DNA of 64,000 bases, taken from NCBI GenBank assembly GCA_025210295.1, contig JAOASC010000001.1:33815-97814 (forward strand), in the 5' to 3' direction. Source of the stretch: Flavobacteriales bacterium. GTDB taxonomy: Bacteria > Bacteroidota > Bacteroidia > Flavobacteriales_D > Parvicellaceae. A model generated the notes under the pieces. It did no database searches and was not told the origin of the DNA. It saw only the letters and a program-made list of their open reading frames with translations. The translations under genes and the position numbers were made by a program. Position 1 is the first letter of the stretch. Every line of letters starts with the position of its first letter. Shown here in pieces: positions 7,364 to 16,395 of this stretch.

Positions 7364-9392
7364 AATAAACAACATAAAAATCGAAGTAAACACCAACAAT
7401 GGTCTTTTTGGTGCTTTTCATAAATTTTCAACAGGATTAAATATTATTAGAGGAAATAATACTAGTGGAAAAAGTAGCTTATTTCAGGCAATTGTATATG
7501 CATTAGGCTTTGAAGAATTAATAGGTGGGAGATTTGAGAAAACTATGCAATCTGTTTTAAAAGACCAAGTCGAATACCCTAAAACTAAATTTCATAGCGT
7601 TTTACAATCATTTGTTTTACTTGAAATCGAAAATTCAAACGGAGATATAATAACTATTCGTAGATTCGTTCAAAACTCAAACAGAAAATCTCAGTTAGTT
7701 GATATCTATTTTGGCAGTTTTATAACAAACAACAATTTAGAAAGCCACCCAATGTATATCCACGATAATGGAGGAGCTTCTGATGAGAATTATGGTTTTC
7801 ATTTATATCTAGAGGAGTTTCTTAATTGGCGTCTACCTAGAGTTATCACTAACAAGGGTGACTCAAGAAAAATATACATTCAGCAAATTGCATCTAGTTT
7901 TATAATTGAACAAAAATCAGGTTGGTCTGATTTTTTTGCTACAATGCCTAATTATGGATTAAATAATAAAGAAGCCAGAGTAACAGAATTTATCTTGGAT
8001 ATGGATGTCTATGGAAATAGAATGAAAAAACAAGAATTAAATATTACTAAACGAATTCTTGAAAATGATTGGTTAAATCTCTCTAAAAGATTTGATAGAT
8101 TTTCTGAGAAAGGTGGAGGTAAATTAGTTGGTTTAAGCCATAATCCAGAAATTATAAATGATATTAATTCTGTAAACATTCTACTATCAAAAGGAGAAGC
8201 TAATTATTCGATTTCTAGTTTTCTTAATTTAACAATCTCAGAACTTGAATCATTGGAAAATATTAAAACAGCTACTGTTAAGGAAAAAGTAAAAGACAAT
8301 GAATCTCTAATTGAAAAGATTGAAGAAGAATTAAATCAAGCAAGTTTTGAAGTTGAAATGATTTCAAGTGAACTAACATTTGACAAACAAAAGTTAAGTA
8401 ACTTTAATAATCAATTAGACAATTTAAATGAAGATTTAAGAAAAAACAAAGGAGCATTGAAAGTGCAAAAAATGGGAGCTGAAATAAACCTAAAAGTATC
8501 GGAAAACAACTGTCCTTCTTGTAATCAGCTAATTAATGATTCTTTACTACCTCTTTCAATAAAACAAGTACCAATGAGGTTAGATGATAATATTAATTTT
8601 TTATCTGCTCAAATAAAGATGTTACAAGTAAACATTGAAAGTTTGGAAACTAAAATTACGACAAAAGACAAAAAAATAAAGACTCTTAGAGGTATTCAAA
8701 ACACATATAGAAGTCAAATTAGAGATATAAGAAAAGAATTAATTTCAGATGAAAGACTTCCCTCAATTATAGATATAGAAAACCGACTAAACCTTAAAAA
8801 GAAAGTTGATTTTTATACTAAATACCTAGCAGATTTCGACAACCTAATTGAAGAATTAGAAAGTTTGTCAAAAAAATGGAAAAAGCTTTTAGAGGAACAG
8901 GAAAAACTTAAAGGAGATACTTTCTCGCCTACAGACAAAATTAAATTGAATTCTTTATCTGGTCATTTTAAATCTTTATTAAGTACGTTCAATTATAGCA
9001 GTAAAACTATAAATGATATTGCTATTTCAGATGATAATTATTTGCCATTAGCAAAGAAACCTAATGATGATTTATATTATAATATTCGTTTTGATTCCTC
9101 TGCTAGTGATTTTGTGAGAAGTATTTGGGCTTTCACTTGTAGCTTATACAAAACTTCAATAGAACAAAAAGGAAATCATCCTAGCCTCTTAATGTTCGAT
9201 GAACCAAAACAACAAGATATGTCTATTAATGACTTTACCAGTTTTTTGAATGAATTATCAACTTATGATAATGCTCAAACATTATTATTTGCCTCATTTG
9301 AAAATTCAGATGAGACATTTAAAAAAGCAACAAATAATTTAAAGTTTAATTTGAACTATATTGAAGAGAAACTAATAAAACCAGTTGAATAA
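7356..9392 (+). CDS. SMC/RecN-like ABC ATPase (ABC-3C type)
   Basis: A 678-residue ATPase starting at the ATG at 7356; an upstream TTG at 7323 would only add residues overlapping the previous gene. Walker A is GNNTSGKSSL (residues 33-42). Long coiled coils occupy about residues 235-520 and are interrupted by a NCPSCNQ motif (C386, C389), a possible zinc hook or dimerisation point. Near the C-terminus are an SASDFVRS segment in the signature position instead of LSGGQ, and Walker B LLMFDEPKQQ (D615, E616). This layout fits the ATPases of ABC-three-component systems, which probably sense DNA or invader signals and license the effector. Confidence 0.75.
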   Translation: MLKINNIKIEVNTNNGLFGAFHKFSTGLNIIRGNNTSGKSSLFQAIVYALGFEELIGGRFEKTMQSVLKDQVEYPKTKFHSVLQSFVLLEIENSNGDIITIRRFVQNSNRKSQLVDIYFGSFITNNNLESHPMYIHDNGGASDENYGFHLYLEEFLNWRLPRVITNKGDSRKIYIQQIASSFIIEQKSGWSDFFATMPNYGLNNKEARVTEFILDMDVYGNRMKKQELNITKRILENDWLNLSKRFDRFSEKGGGKLVGLSHNPEIINDINSVNILLSKGEANYSISSFLNLTISELESLENIKTATVKEKVKDNESLIEKIEEELNQASFEVEMISSELTFDKQKLSNFNNQLDNLNEDLRKNKGALKVQKMGAEINLKVSENNCPSCNQLINDSLLPLSIKQVPMRLDDNINFLSAQIKMLQVNIESLETKITTKDKKIKTLRGIQNTYRSQIRDIRKELISDERLPSIIDIENRLNLKKKVDFYTKYLADFDNLIEELESLSKKWKKLLEEQEKLKGDTFSPTDKIKLNSLSGHFKSLLSTFNYSSKTINDIAISDDNYLPLAKKPNDDLYYNIRFDSSASDFVRSIWAFTCSLYKTSIEQKGNHPSLLMFDEPKQQDMSINDFTSFLNELSTYDNAQTLLFASFENSDETFKKATNNLKFNLNYIEEKLIKPVE

Positions 9393-9617
9393 ACACTAGC
9401 TTAGCTACAACATAATGACTTTTGGACAACTCTAAAATAAAGAAAACATATACAATAATTACAATTTTATTGATTTGCATCACATCAAATCAGTTTTCCA
9501 TATAAAATTCAAGTTGAATAACAGGCACAAAGAACATACGTAATACTTCACAGCACTATGCACTACTGATACACAAACCATTATTCGTTTTATACATTTT
9601 AAAATAACCCACCAACA

Positions 9618-10529
9618 ATGAGCAAGTTTATAACAGGAAAAGCATTAGAAACAGCCATTTACGATATTATATGGGATACAAAAGAAACATTATTAATTGT
9701 ATCTCCTTTTATAAAGTTAGATGACTATTTTAAAGAGTTATTTGATAAACATGAAAACAATCCGAATATTCACTTACTAATCGTATTTGGAAAAAACGAA
9801 AATGAAGTCAGTAGAAGTATGAGTGAAGACGACTTTGATTACTTTAAAAAGTTTCTTAATGTTAGTATTGTCTATGCTTCTAACCTACATGCAAAATATT
9901 ATGGTAATGAAACCAAGGGGATAATTACTTCAATTAATTTATATGACTATTCCTTTAAAAACAACATTGAATTTGGAGTCTACTCTGAACAAGGTTTATT
10001 AGATCGATTTAAAACCTCTGCTGATGTTGATGCTTGGAATGAGTGTAAAAAAATTGCAGAAACAAATGAAGTTGTTTTTATCAAAAGACCTGTTTATCAA
10101 ACTAAAAAGTTTATCGTTAACCTGGGAAAAAACTATGTTAAATCAGATGTTATTTATGATTCCACAGAGCAATTCTATAAGAATAGAAGAAATAGAGAAT
10201 CCTCTGATAAAAGACTAAATGACTTTCCAACAACTTTAGAACTAGGATCAACTGTTAAAGCACGTCCAAAGCGAATAGTCGAGGAAGAAGCGCCTAAAAA
10301 AGAAGTTAAAAAAGAATACAAACGAAAAAACTACCATTCTAACACTGGTTATTGCATCAGAACTGGAATAGAAATTCCATACAACCCTTATTCCCCATTA
10401 TCTTATGATGCATGGCAAGTATGGGTTCAATTCGAAGACTACGATTTCCCTGAACAATATTGTCATAGAACAGGAAAACGTTCTTATGGAAAAACTTCAA
10501 TGCGAAAGCCAGAACTAAGTGCTTGGTAA
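9618..10529 (+). CDS. Phospholipase D-like domain protein with C-terminal Cys/His motif
   Basis: A 303-residue cytoplasmic protein. Residues about 10-130 form a single PLD-like domain: LLIVSPFIKLD near the start, then LHAKYYGNETKGIITSINLY with the H-x-K motif and the following S-x-N. Standalone PLD-like domains are often nucleases that work as dimers. A charged linker (EEEAPKKEVKKEYKRK) leads to a tail with CIRTG and CHRTGK repeated about 80 residues apart, possibly a small metal-binding unit. It lies 225 bases after the ABC ATPase and shares the low GC of the island, so it may be an accessory cargo gene. Function is unproven. Confidence 0.6.
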   Translation: MSKFITGKALETAIYDIIWDTKETLLIVSPFIKLDDYFKELFDKHENNPNIHLLIVFGKNENEVSRSMSEDDFDYFKKFLNVSIVYASNLHAKYYGNETKGIITSINLYDYSFKNNIEFGVYSEQGLLDRFKTSADVDAWNECKKIAETNEVVFIKRPVYQTKKFIVNLGKNYVKSDVIYDSTEQFYKNRRNRESSDKRLNDFPTTLELGSTVKARPKRIVEEEAPKKEVKKEYKRKNYHSNTGYCIRTGIEIPYNPYSPLSYDAWQVWVQFEDYDFPEQYCHRTGKRSYGKTSMRKPELSAW

Positions 10530-10663
10530 TAGTTTATATACGCTTAACTGCTCCCCCAACCTACCGAATAAACGCCAAAAGCTACCACTTATAAAATAAC
10601 CCCAACTGCTTCAGGTAAAATCGTTGGATTTCCATACTTTAATGCTTTGTAAATACCGAACTT

Positions 10664-12301
10664 ATGAACATTAAAATAACCAACTTTTTTATTGCGATTG
10701 CTATTGGAGCACTTATTGGGTGTACTTCAGAATCGAGTTCTACCAAAGTACCTGTGAAAGCAGAGCAGAAAGTTGAACGCGTTTTGTTTCAGGAGTCTCC
10801 AATGGATTCTGTTTATCAAGCTCTTCGTCCTACAGTGGAACGGTTTACTGTTGATGCTAAACAGACGCAAACCATTACCAGTAAAAATGGAATTGAAGTC
10901 CTTATTCCATCTAACTCATTTATTGATGGTTTTGGAAATCCAATCGAGGGAAAAATAGCACTTGAAATCCTTGATGCCAACAGCTTAACTGATTTTGTAA
11001 CGTGTAACCTACAAACACTATCGAATAATCAAACTTTAGAATCTGCTGGAATGCTTTATATTGATGCTAAACACAATGGGAAATCATTGCGCTTAGCTGA
11101 CGGTCAAAAACTATCGATTACCATGCCTATGATCAATCAAGGAGGGGGATTTCAAATGTTTTCTGGGAAATATGATCCAGATGGAAACATCAATTGGGAA
11201 ATAGACCAAAGCGCTAATAAAAATTACCTGGTCCCTTTTCCTGAAGATTTTTTATATGAACACTATTGGTATGGAAGGTGGAGTGAAGAAGGTGCTCATT
11301 GGCATAATTCTTTAGACTCTATAAAATACAACCCTAAAAATAAAAACTATAAAAATACATTGATTCAAACAAGAGAGTTTAGAGCTAGAATATGGCAACT
11401 CTATCATGCAACTCACCTTATTAGTTCCTTAAAAAACAAAGGCCTGACTTGGGATGATTATGCTAAGATAAAGTTAGATGATCAATTATTTGACCTCTAT
11501 TTTTCCAATTTAGATCTAAACATTGAAGTACTAGACTCAATGGCCAATTCAATTGTCAATGAGTATATCAAAAAACCTGAATTTATAGCATGGGTAAATT
11601 CTGAGGAAGATGAAAACCACTATAATTTTTGGTGGGTTAAACGTTATGTGAATGAGAAAAACCAAACATATATAGACTTCGGTTCAGACGGAGCAAAAGG
11701 AAATGTCCCTCAATTTAAAGATTATGGGGTAGATTTATTGTCTGACCATGCTTATGATAAGCTCATAGCTAAAGGTGTTCGTCCAGACGAAGCCATAACG
11801 ATGATTAACATTGAAAAGGAAAGAGCTCAATTTATTGCTCAAGAAGAAAAAGCGAGAGCATTGAGAGCAAAGAAAGAGAAAATGCAAAAGTTTGTTCAAG
11901 AAACAGTATTTAGTACTTCTGAATTAGGCTGGATTAACTGCGACCGATTTTTAAATGATCCCAATGCTGGAAAAGCTGAAATGTTAGTTGCAATAGAAGG
12001 AGAGACAGCAATCGATTATGTTGACTGCTCCTTAATTATTCCCTCGCTTAAGGTTAAGTTGAGCGCCTATCCACATGAAAGTGGTAACTATACTTTTACA
12101 AAAAAAGAGGGGATGTATACCAACTTACCGCTTGGACAGAAAGCCATCATAGTTGGTGTAGCTTTGCAAGATAACAAATGCTATTTTGCATCTGAAGAAA
12201 TTAGTATTAAAGACGGTTTATCCATTTCGTTAAAAATGACTCCAACAGAAAAAGACTTATTGAAAAACCAATTAGATGAATTACTTTCGCCTAATACTTA
12301 A
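10664..12301 (+). CDS. Lipoprotein of unknown function, paralogue of the protein at 14984-16321
   Basis: A 545-residue lipoprotein (IAIAIGALIGCTSES; lipid Cys about residue 20). A domain at about residues 60-190 contains ITSKNGIEVLIPSNSFID, then ESAGMLYIDAKHNGK and a DGNINWEID stretch. A second domain at about 415-540 starts SELGWINCDRF. Both domains, in the same order, occur in the protein encoded at 14984-16321, so the two are paralogues. This copy has an extra 200-residue middle part with many aromatic residues. No enzyme motif was recognised. Location is presumably the periplasmic or outer-membrane face. Confidence 0.65.
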   Translation: MNIKITNFFIAIAIGALIGCTSESSSTKVPVKAEQKVERVLFQESPMDSVYQALRPTVERFTVDAKQTQTITSKNGIEVLIPSNSFIDGFGNPIEGKIALEILDANSLTDFVTCNLQTLSNNQTLESAGMLYIDAKHNGKSLRLADGQKLSITMPMINQGGGFQMFSGKYDPDGNINWEIDQSANKNYLVPFPEDFLYEHYWYGRWSEEGAHWHNSLDSIKYNPKNKNYKNTLIQTREFRARIWQLYHATHLISSLKNKGLTWDDYAKIKLDDQLFDLYFSNLDLNIEVLDSMANSIVNEYIKKPEFIAWVNSEEDENHYNFWWVKRYVNEKNQTYIDFGSDGAKGNVPQFKDYGVDLLSDHAYDKLIAKGVRPDEAITMINIEKERAQFIAQEEKARALRAKKEKMQKFVQETVFSTSELGWINCDRFLNDPNAGKAEMLVAIEGETAIDYVDCSLIIPSLKVKLSAYPHESGNYTFTKKEGMYTNLPLGQKAIIVGVALQDNKCYFASEEISIKDGLSISLKMTPTEKDLLKNQLDELLSPNT

Positions 12302-12341
12302 AAAACATTAAGGATTAACACCTCTTTTTAATTAACTACAA

Positions 12342-13109
12342 ATGAGTGATACAATAGACAACATTAGGCCAGAAGAAAAGGTATATAAAGATCGATTCTT
12401 TGGGGTAGCAACATTTCTGGGCGGTCCTTTAGTGGCTGGATATCTATTTGCAGAGAATTTTAAAGTCTTTGGACAAAGTGAACTGGTAAAACCTACTTGG
12501 ATCATTACCATTCTGAGTACTTTCGTCATTTTTGGAATATCCTTTCTAATTCCAGAGGACATTAATTTCCCTAACCAAATTATTCCTATTGGCTATTCAA
12601 TCATTGCGGTTTCGCTCTTTAAAAAATACCAAGAACAACAAGTCAATGCACACCTCAACAAAGGAGGCATGCTCTACAGTTGGTGGAGAGTAATTGGGAT
12701 TTCTATAGTAGGGATGTTAATTACATTAGCAATAGTGTTTACTACTGTATATGCTTTTGAAGCTGTTCAACAACAAAATATAGTTACCAAATCATACGGA
12801 GCAAGTGTTAAAAATGAAATTGATTTCGATAGTGTTAATATCTCCGAACAGGAAATTGATGAATTAGCGCAAGCTTTTTATGCCATTGGTTTTTTCGATC
12901 AGGAATATCCTCAATATTTATACATTTCAAAAACTCATAATAAATATGAAATCTTTATTTCTGCTGCAGAGGGTATAACAAATGATAAAGAGGCCATTCA
13001 ATGGTATTCGGAATACAGAACACTTTTAAATAATGAGTTCCCACAACACGATATTGAATTTAAGTTAGTTGTCAATTATTTGGATAATGTTGTCAAAGTA
13101 ATTAAATAA
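12342..13109 (+). CDS. Membrane protein of unknown function
   Basis: A 255-residue protein with a cytoplasmic N-terminal segment, about four hydrophobic helices (roughly residues 22-42, 53-70, 80-92 and 115-140) and a soluble C-terminal domain of ~110 residues. The latter reads QEIDELAQAFYAIGFFD, then YLYISKTHNKYEIFISAAEG and DIEFKLVVNYLDNVVKVIK, a mixed alpha/beta pattern. No family was recognised. It lies 40 bases after the lipoprotein gene and may be cotranscribed with it. Confidence 0.6.
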   Translation: MSDTIDNIRPEEKVYKDRFFGVATFLGGPLVAGYLFAENFKVFGQSELVKPTWIITILSTFVIFGISFLIPEDINFPNQIIPIGYSIIAVSLFKKYQEQQVNAHLNKGGMLYSWWRVIGISIVGMLITLAIVFTTVYAFEAVQQQNIVTKSYGASVKNEIDFDSVNISEQEIDELAQAFYAIGFFDQEYPQYLYISKTHNKYEIFISAAEGITNDKEAIQWYSEYRTLLNNEFPQHDIEFKLVVNYLDNVVKVIK

Positions 13110-13118
13110 AGTGCCTGC

Positions 13119-13418
13119 TTGTGCTTAAAAATACCCACACAACAATTAACACAATATTCAACAAAATGTATTAATACCTACTCTGAAAATGTAAGATTTT
13201 CACTTCCAAAACAACAAATATTGAGTGTAAACGTTAAACGACTGGACATTACAAAAGAAGACTTAATGACAATTGCTAAGGATAATAACATCAAAAAAGG
13301 AGAGCATATCATTAAGGAGATTAATACGACAATAAAATCGTGGCCTAACTATGCAGATGAGGCTGGATTACGACAGGATTTAAAAACGTTTATTCACCAA
13401 AATCTAAATACTTTCTAA
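13119..13418 (+). pseudogene. Remnant of a HipA-like kinase C-terminus
   Basis: The open frame has no ATG start; it could only begin with TTG at 13119. Residues about 46-98 (DLMTIAKDNNIKKGEHIIKE, later TIKSWPNYADEAGL) resemble the extreme C-terminal helices of HipA toxin kinases, where a W-x-x-A/Y-A-x-x-A-G-V element is typical. The kinase core and a HipB antitoxin are missing, so this looks like a decayed fragment. The identification rests on a short match and is tentative; a small functional protein is the alternative. Confidence 0.4.
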
Positions 13419-13472
13419 ACGATGAAGCTAAAAGGAACGATGACTACAAACTCCTCAATAAGCAATAGTGCA

Positions 13473-13868
13473 TTACCTTTTTAAAACTCTACCAGAAATG
13501 ATTAGGATAATTCCAATCAACCAAGTATAATAGCCCCATAAAAGGACAGAACTGTGTTCGAATAAAAACAACCAACTAAAGCTAGAAGTTATGGCTAATG
13601 CAGCTAGGCTAAATAGCTTTAGGTTATTGCGTTCAAAGAAATAGCCTACTATTAGACCAACAACCCAAAAATTAACTAAAGCGGTAAATAAAAAGCCAAA
13701 ATATGCAGGAATAGCATCAATAAAAGCCAGCTCTGAAAAATGTAAGGCCGTCACTTCCCAACCTGCCAACTTTACCCCTAACGATACTTGTAAAACAGGT
13801 AAAAAGAAAGACAGCAAGTAAATTGCGACTCCAGCGATAAAAAGATATGTTGGTTTAAAGAATTTCAT
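13473..13868 (-). CDS. Small integral membrane protein of unknown function
   Basis: A 131-residue, very hydrophobic protein with four predicted transmembrane helices (about residues 8-28, 50-75, 85-103 and 108-127). The only charged stretches are short loops such as FFERNNLK and the final SGRVLKR. No conserved motif was recognised. It lies eight bases downstream of the HMG-CoA lyase gene on the same strand, so it is probably cotranscribed with it, but no functional link is evident. Confidence 0.6.
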   Translation of the reverse strand: MKFFKPTYLFIAGVAIYLLSFFLPVLQVSLGVKLAGWEVTALHFSELAFIDAIPAYFGFLFTALVNFWVVGLIVGYFFERNNLKLFSLAALAITSSFSWLFLFEHSSVLLWGYYTWLIGIILIISGRVLKR

Positions 13869-13876
13869 TTGTGCTA

Positions 13877-14731
13877 CTAATGTAAGAATATTTCGTTGGA
13901 AATATGCATGGCTTCTTGAAAAGCTTCAGCATCAAGATGATGGTCAATATTGTTTTTATTCAAATAAGCTAAAATGTTTTCAGTAGGCATATTCCCTGTT
14001 AAATCATCTTTTGCCATTGGACAACCTCCATAACCTTTTATTGCGCCATCAAAACGGACACAACCACTTTTAACGGCTGCATCTACCTTTTCTTCCCAAG
14101 TATCTGGAGTGGTATGTAAATGCGCTCCTATATTGACTTCGGGAAACTCTGGTACTAACTTATTAAACAACATGGTAATCGTATCTGGATTTGAAGCTCC
14201 AATAGTATCGGATAAAGCCAAATTCTTAATCCCATAATCATGCATTAGACGTTCTGCCCAATGCGCAACGATATGTGCGCTCCACTCATCTCCATAAGGA
14301 TTTCCAAATGCCATAGAAAAGTAGGTCATCATCTTTTTATTGTGCTTAACACATAAGTTTTGAACTTCTTCTAAACGTTGCAATGATTCCTGTATCGTTG
14401 AGTTGATGTTCCGTTGCTGAAACGTCTCCGAGATCGAAAAAGGAAAGCCTAAATACGTTACTTCATCAAATTGTACTGCATCTTCTGCTCCTCGTTTATT
14501 GGCCACAATCGTCAATAGCTTAGAACTTGAATCTTTAAAATTAATTTTTTGAAGCACCTCTTTGGTATCACGCATCTGAGGAATTGCTTTAGGGGATACA
14601 AAACTTCCAACATCTACGACATCAAAACCTACTTTTAAAATCGAATTGATGTATTTAACCTTTAAATCCGTTGGAATAAAATCTTTTATCCCTTGCATGG
14701 CATCCCTTGGGCATTCCGTTACGTGTATCAT
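13877..14731 (-). CDS. Hydroxymethylglutaryl-CoA lyase
   Basis: A 284-residue enzyme of the DRE-TIM metallolyase family that cleaves 3-hydroxy-3-methylglutaryl-CoA to acetyl-CoA and acetoacetate in leucine breakdown. It starts VTECPRDAMQG, with the catalytic R-D pair at residues 9-10. It has VGFDVVDVGSFVSPKAIPQM, the metal-binding GAHLHTTPD histidines, and FDGAIKGYGGCPMAKDDLTGN, which carries the active-site cysteine loop (GGCP) that distinguishes lyases from synthases. The length is about 15 residues shorter than usual at the N-terminus, which is common in bacterial forms. Other leucine-pathway genes are not in the window. Confidence 0.9.
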   Translation of the reverse strand: MIHVTECPRDAMQGIKDFIPTDLKVKYINSILKVGFDVVDVGSFVSPKAIPQMRDTKEVLQKINFKDSSSKLLTIVANKRGAEDAVQFDEVTYLGFPFSISETFQQRNINSTIQESLQRLEEVQNLCVKHNKKMMTYFSMAFGNPYGDEWSAHIVAHWAERLMHDYGIKNLALSDTIGASNPDTITMLFNKLVPEFPEVNIGAHLHTTPDTWEEKVDAAVKSGCVRFDGAIKGYGGCPMAKDDLTGNMPTENILAYLNKNNIDHHLDAEAFQEAMHISNEIFLH

Positions 14732-14817
14732 TTTCCGTGTGTAGTTTGTGTGTTTTAAGACCCTAAAGTTAAGTAAATTATTTACTAAAATTTCTTAATT
14801 TTTCACATTATAATCAC

Positions 14818-14904
14818 TTCGAGTGGATTCAGTAAAAAAACGCCTAGTCTTAGTTCTCGATACAAATTTTGCTCATTTCAATCGCTAAATTCACTCGAAC
14901 TGAC
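14818..14904. repeat. Intergenic palindromic repeat, copy A
   Basis: TTCGAGTG at 14818-14825 pairs with CACTCGAA at 14892-14899. TTAGTTCTCGATAC at 14850-14863 is shared exactly with the intergenic copy at 29501-29514, and an ACTCGAAC follows in both. Such tTAGTTCTCGATAC...CTCGAAC units recur between flavobacterial genes. Their function is unknown. Confidence 0.6.
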
Positions 14905-14983
14905 TATACTTAATTATAAGGGGCAATGAGTTTTTTATATCGAAAAGTAATCCTCAAGCTCCTTATTTAACTTACTTTCTCTA

Positions 14984-16321
14984 CTAATTAAACAAAATAT
15001 CTATTTCTTTTTGTAAATCATCAACACTCATCGCTTTTGGGGATAAACTTATTTGACCTTGTTCTCCTAACGTCATTTTTTGGTAAGCAAAACTTCCAGA
15101 CTTCTTATCCTTGGAAATATTATAAGCCAATACATATACCACCTCTCCTTTGGGAAGATCGGAAAACTTTACATCATCTTCAGGAGAATAAGCATAACCT
15201 GGTAAAATGGACTTAATGTCTTTAAAAATGATCCGTGTTGAATAAGGGGCTTTTCCCTCTACTTTTACAATTAAATCGACTTTCTGTTTAACATCATAAA
15301 AGCGGTCACAATTAATAAAGCCCATTTGATTGGTTTTCATTAAATAGCCATCTACTTCTGCATAATATCCTTCTTCTCCTTCATATTCCCCTTCGAAATC
15401 GCCTTCTAGGTTTTCTACTTGTTCTTCAAAAACATTTTCGCCTGCTTTGATATAGCGATTTTCAGCTTGTTTATTCAACTCCCAATTGATTAAACCACTG
15501 CGTTTCTTTCCATCAAATGAACGCATGCCTTTTTTCTCTTTATCCGCATTATTGGGAAAGAAAATTTGAATGGGTTGATCCGACTTTAAACTCAATACCT
15601 CATCTTTATATTTTACCTCAATAAAAACCATGCCTCCTGTTTCTATAATTCGATCATAATTAGCGGTAGTTAAGCCCGAGAATAGAATATCATTGATGGT
15701 ATAATATTCACACAACAGCACTTCTACTTTATCTGAACTTTTAAAGGTATGACCTCTAAAACAATTGGGAGGAAACTTCACCAACGTCCCTTGATTCCCA
15801 GTTATAATTCCTCCATAAGCAGGATACAATTCATATTCATGGCAAGTATTGGAAATGGTTGAACTTTCACTATGAGGATAATAATCGAGGTAATAAGGAT
15901 CCTTTTCTACAACTACAGAAATAACTCCTTTACGTTTGGTAAACGCTTTATAACTTGCATTTGTTCCACATTGCCCATTGGTGAGATGATCAAAATAATC
16001 GATATTAAAACTCGTGTAACGTGCAGCAATTCGTTTACGATGTAAGTATGTGGCGACACTATCTGCTCGAAACCCTGATAATTTAAACTGGTGGTCTTTG
16101 GATAACTTTTTACGCTCTTCTTTTGACAATAAATGTAATTCTAATTCTTGCCCAGGGGCTAATTCGTCCCAAGCTTCATTGATTGCTGCTTTTACCGTTT
16201 CGTTTAAATTCTTTTTAAAATAATCAAATGATAAATAGACCTCTTCTCTAGGGGAAGCATTTTTTTGTCCATAAATAAACAACACCGAAAAAAACGACAA
16301 AGCAACAATAAATATTCTCAT
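14984..16321 (-). CDS. Secreted protein of unknown function, paralogue of the lipoprotein at 10664-12301
   Basis: A 445-residue protein when started at the ATG at 16321, which gives a clean signal peptide (RIFIVALSFFSVLFIYGQ); the longer frame to 16366 adds an unlikely prefix. Residues about 170-300 (GTLVKFPPNCFRG, IIETGGMVFIEVKYKDE, GLINWELN) and about 330-440 (MGFINCDRF onwards) match the two domains of the lipoprotein at 10664-12301. An acidic EGDFEGEYEGEEGYY linker joins them. No catalytic motif was seen. An envelope-associated role is inferred from the signal peptide. Confidence 0.65.
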   Translation of the reverse strand: MRIFIVALSFFSVLFIYGQKNASPREEVYLSFDYFKKNLNETVKAAINEAWDELAPGQELELHLLSKEERKKLSKDHQFKLSGFRADSVATYLHRKRIAARYTSFNIDYFDHLTNGQCGTNASYKAFTKRKGVISVVVEKDPYYLDYYPHSESSTISNTCHEYELYPAYGGIITGNQGTLVKFPPNCFRGHTFKSSDKVEVLLCEYYTINDILFSGLTTANYDRIIETGGMVFIEVKYKDEVLSLKSDQPIQIFFPNNADKEKKGMRSFDGKKRSGLINWELNKQAENRYIKAGENVFEEQVENLEGDFEGEYEGEEGYYAEVDGYLMKTNQMGFINCDRFYDVKQKVDLIVKVEGKAPYSTRIIFKDIKSILPGYAYSPEDDVKFSDLPKGEVVYVLAYNISKDKKSGSFAYQKMTLGEQGQISLSPKAMSVDDLQKEIDILFN

Positions 16322-16395
16322 AAAAACACAACTAAAAAATGAACAGTAGTTCAGTAACGAGAACATTGATCCCTAAGTTTCAAATTGTTAATAAC

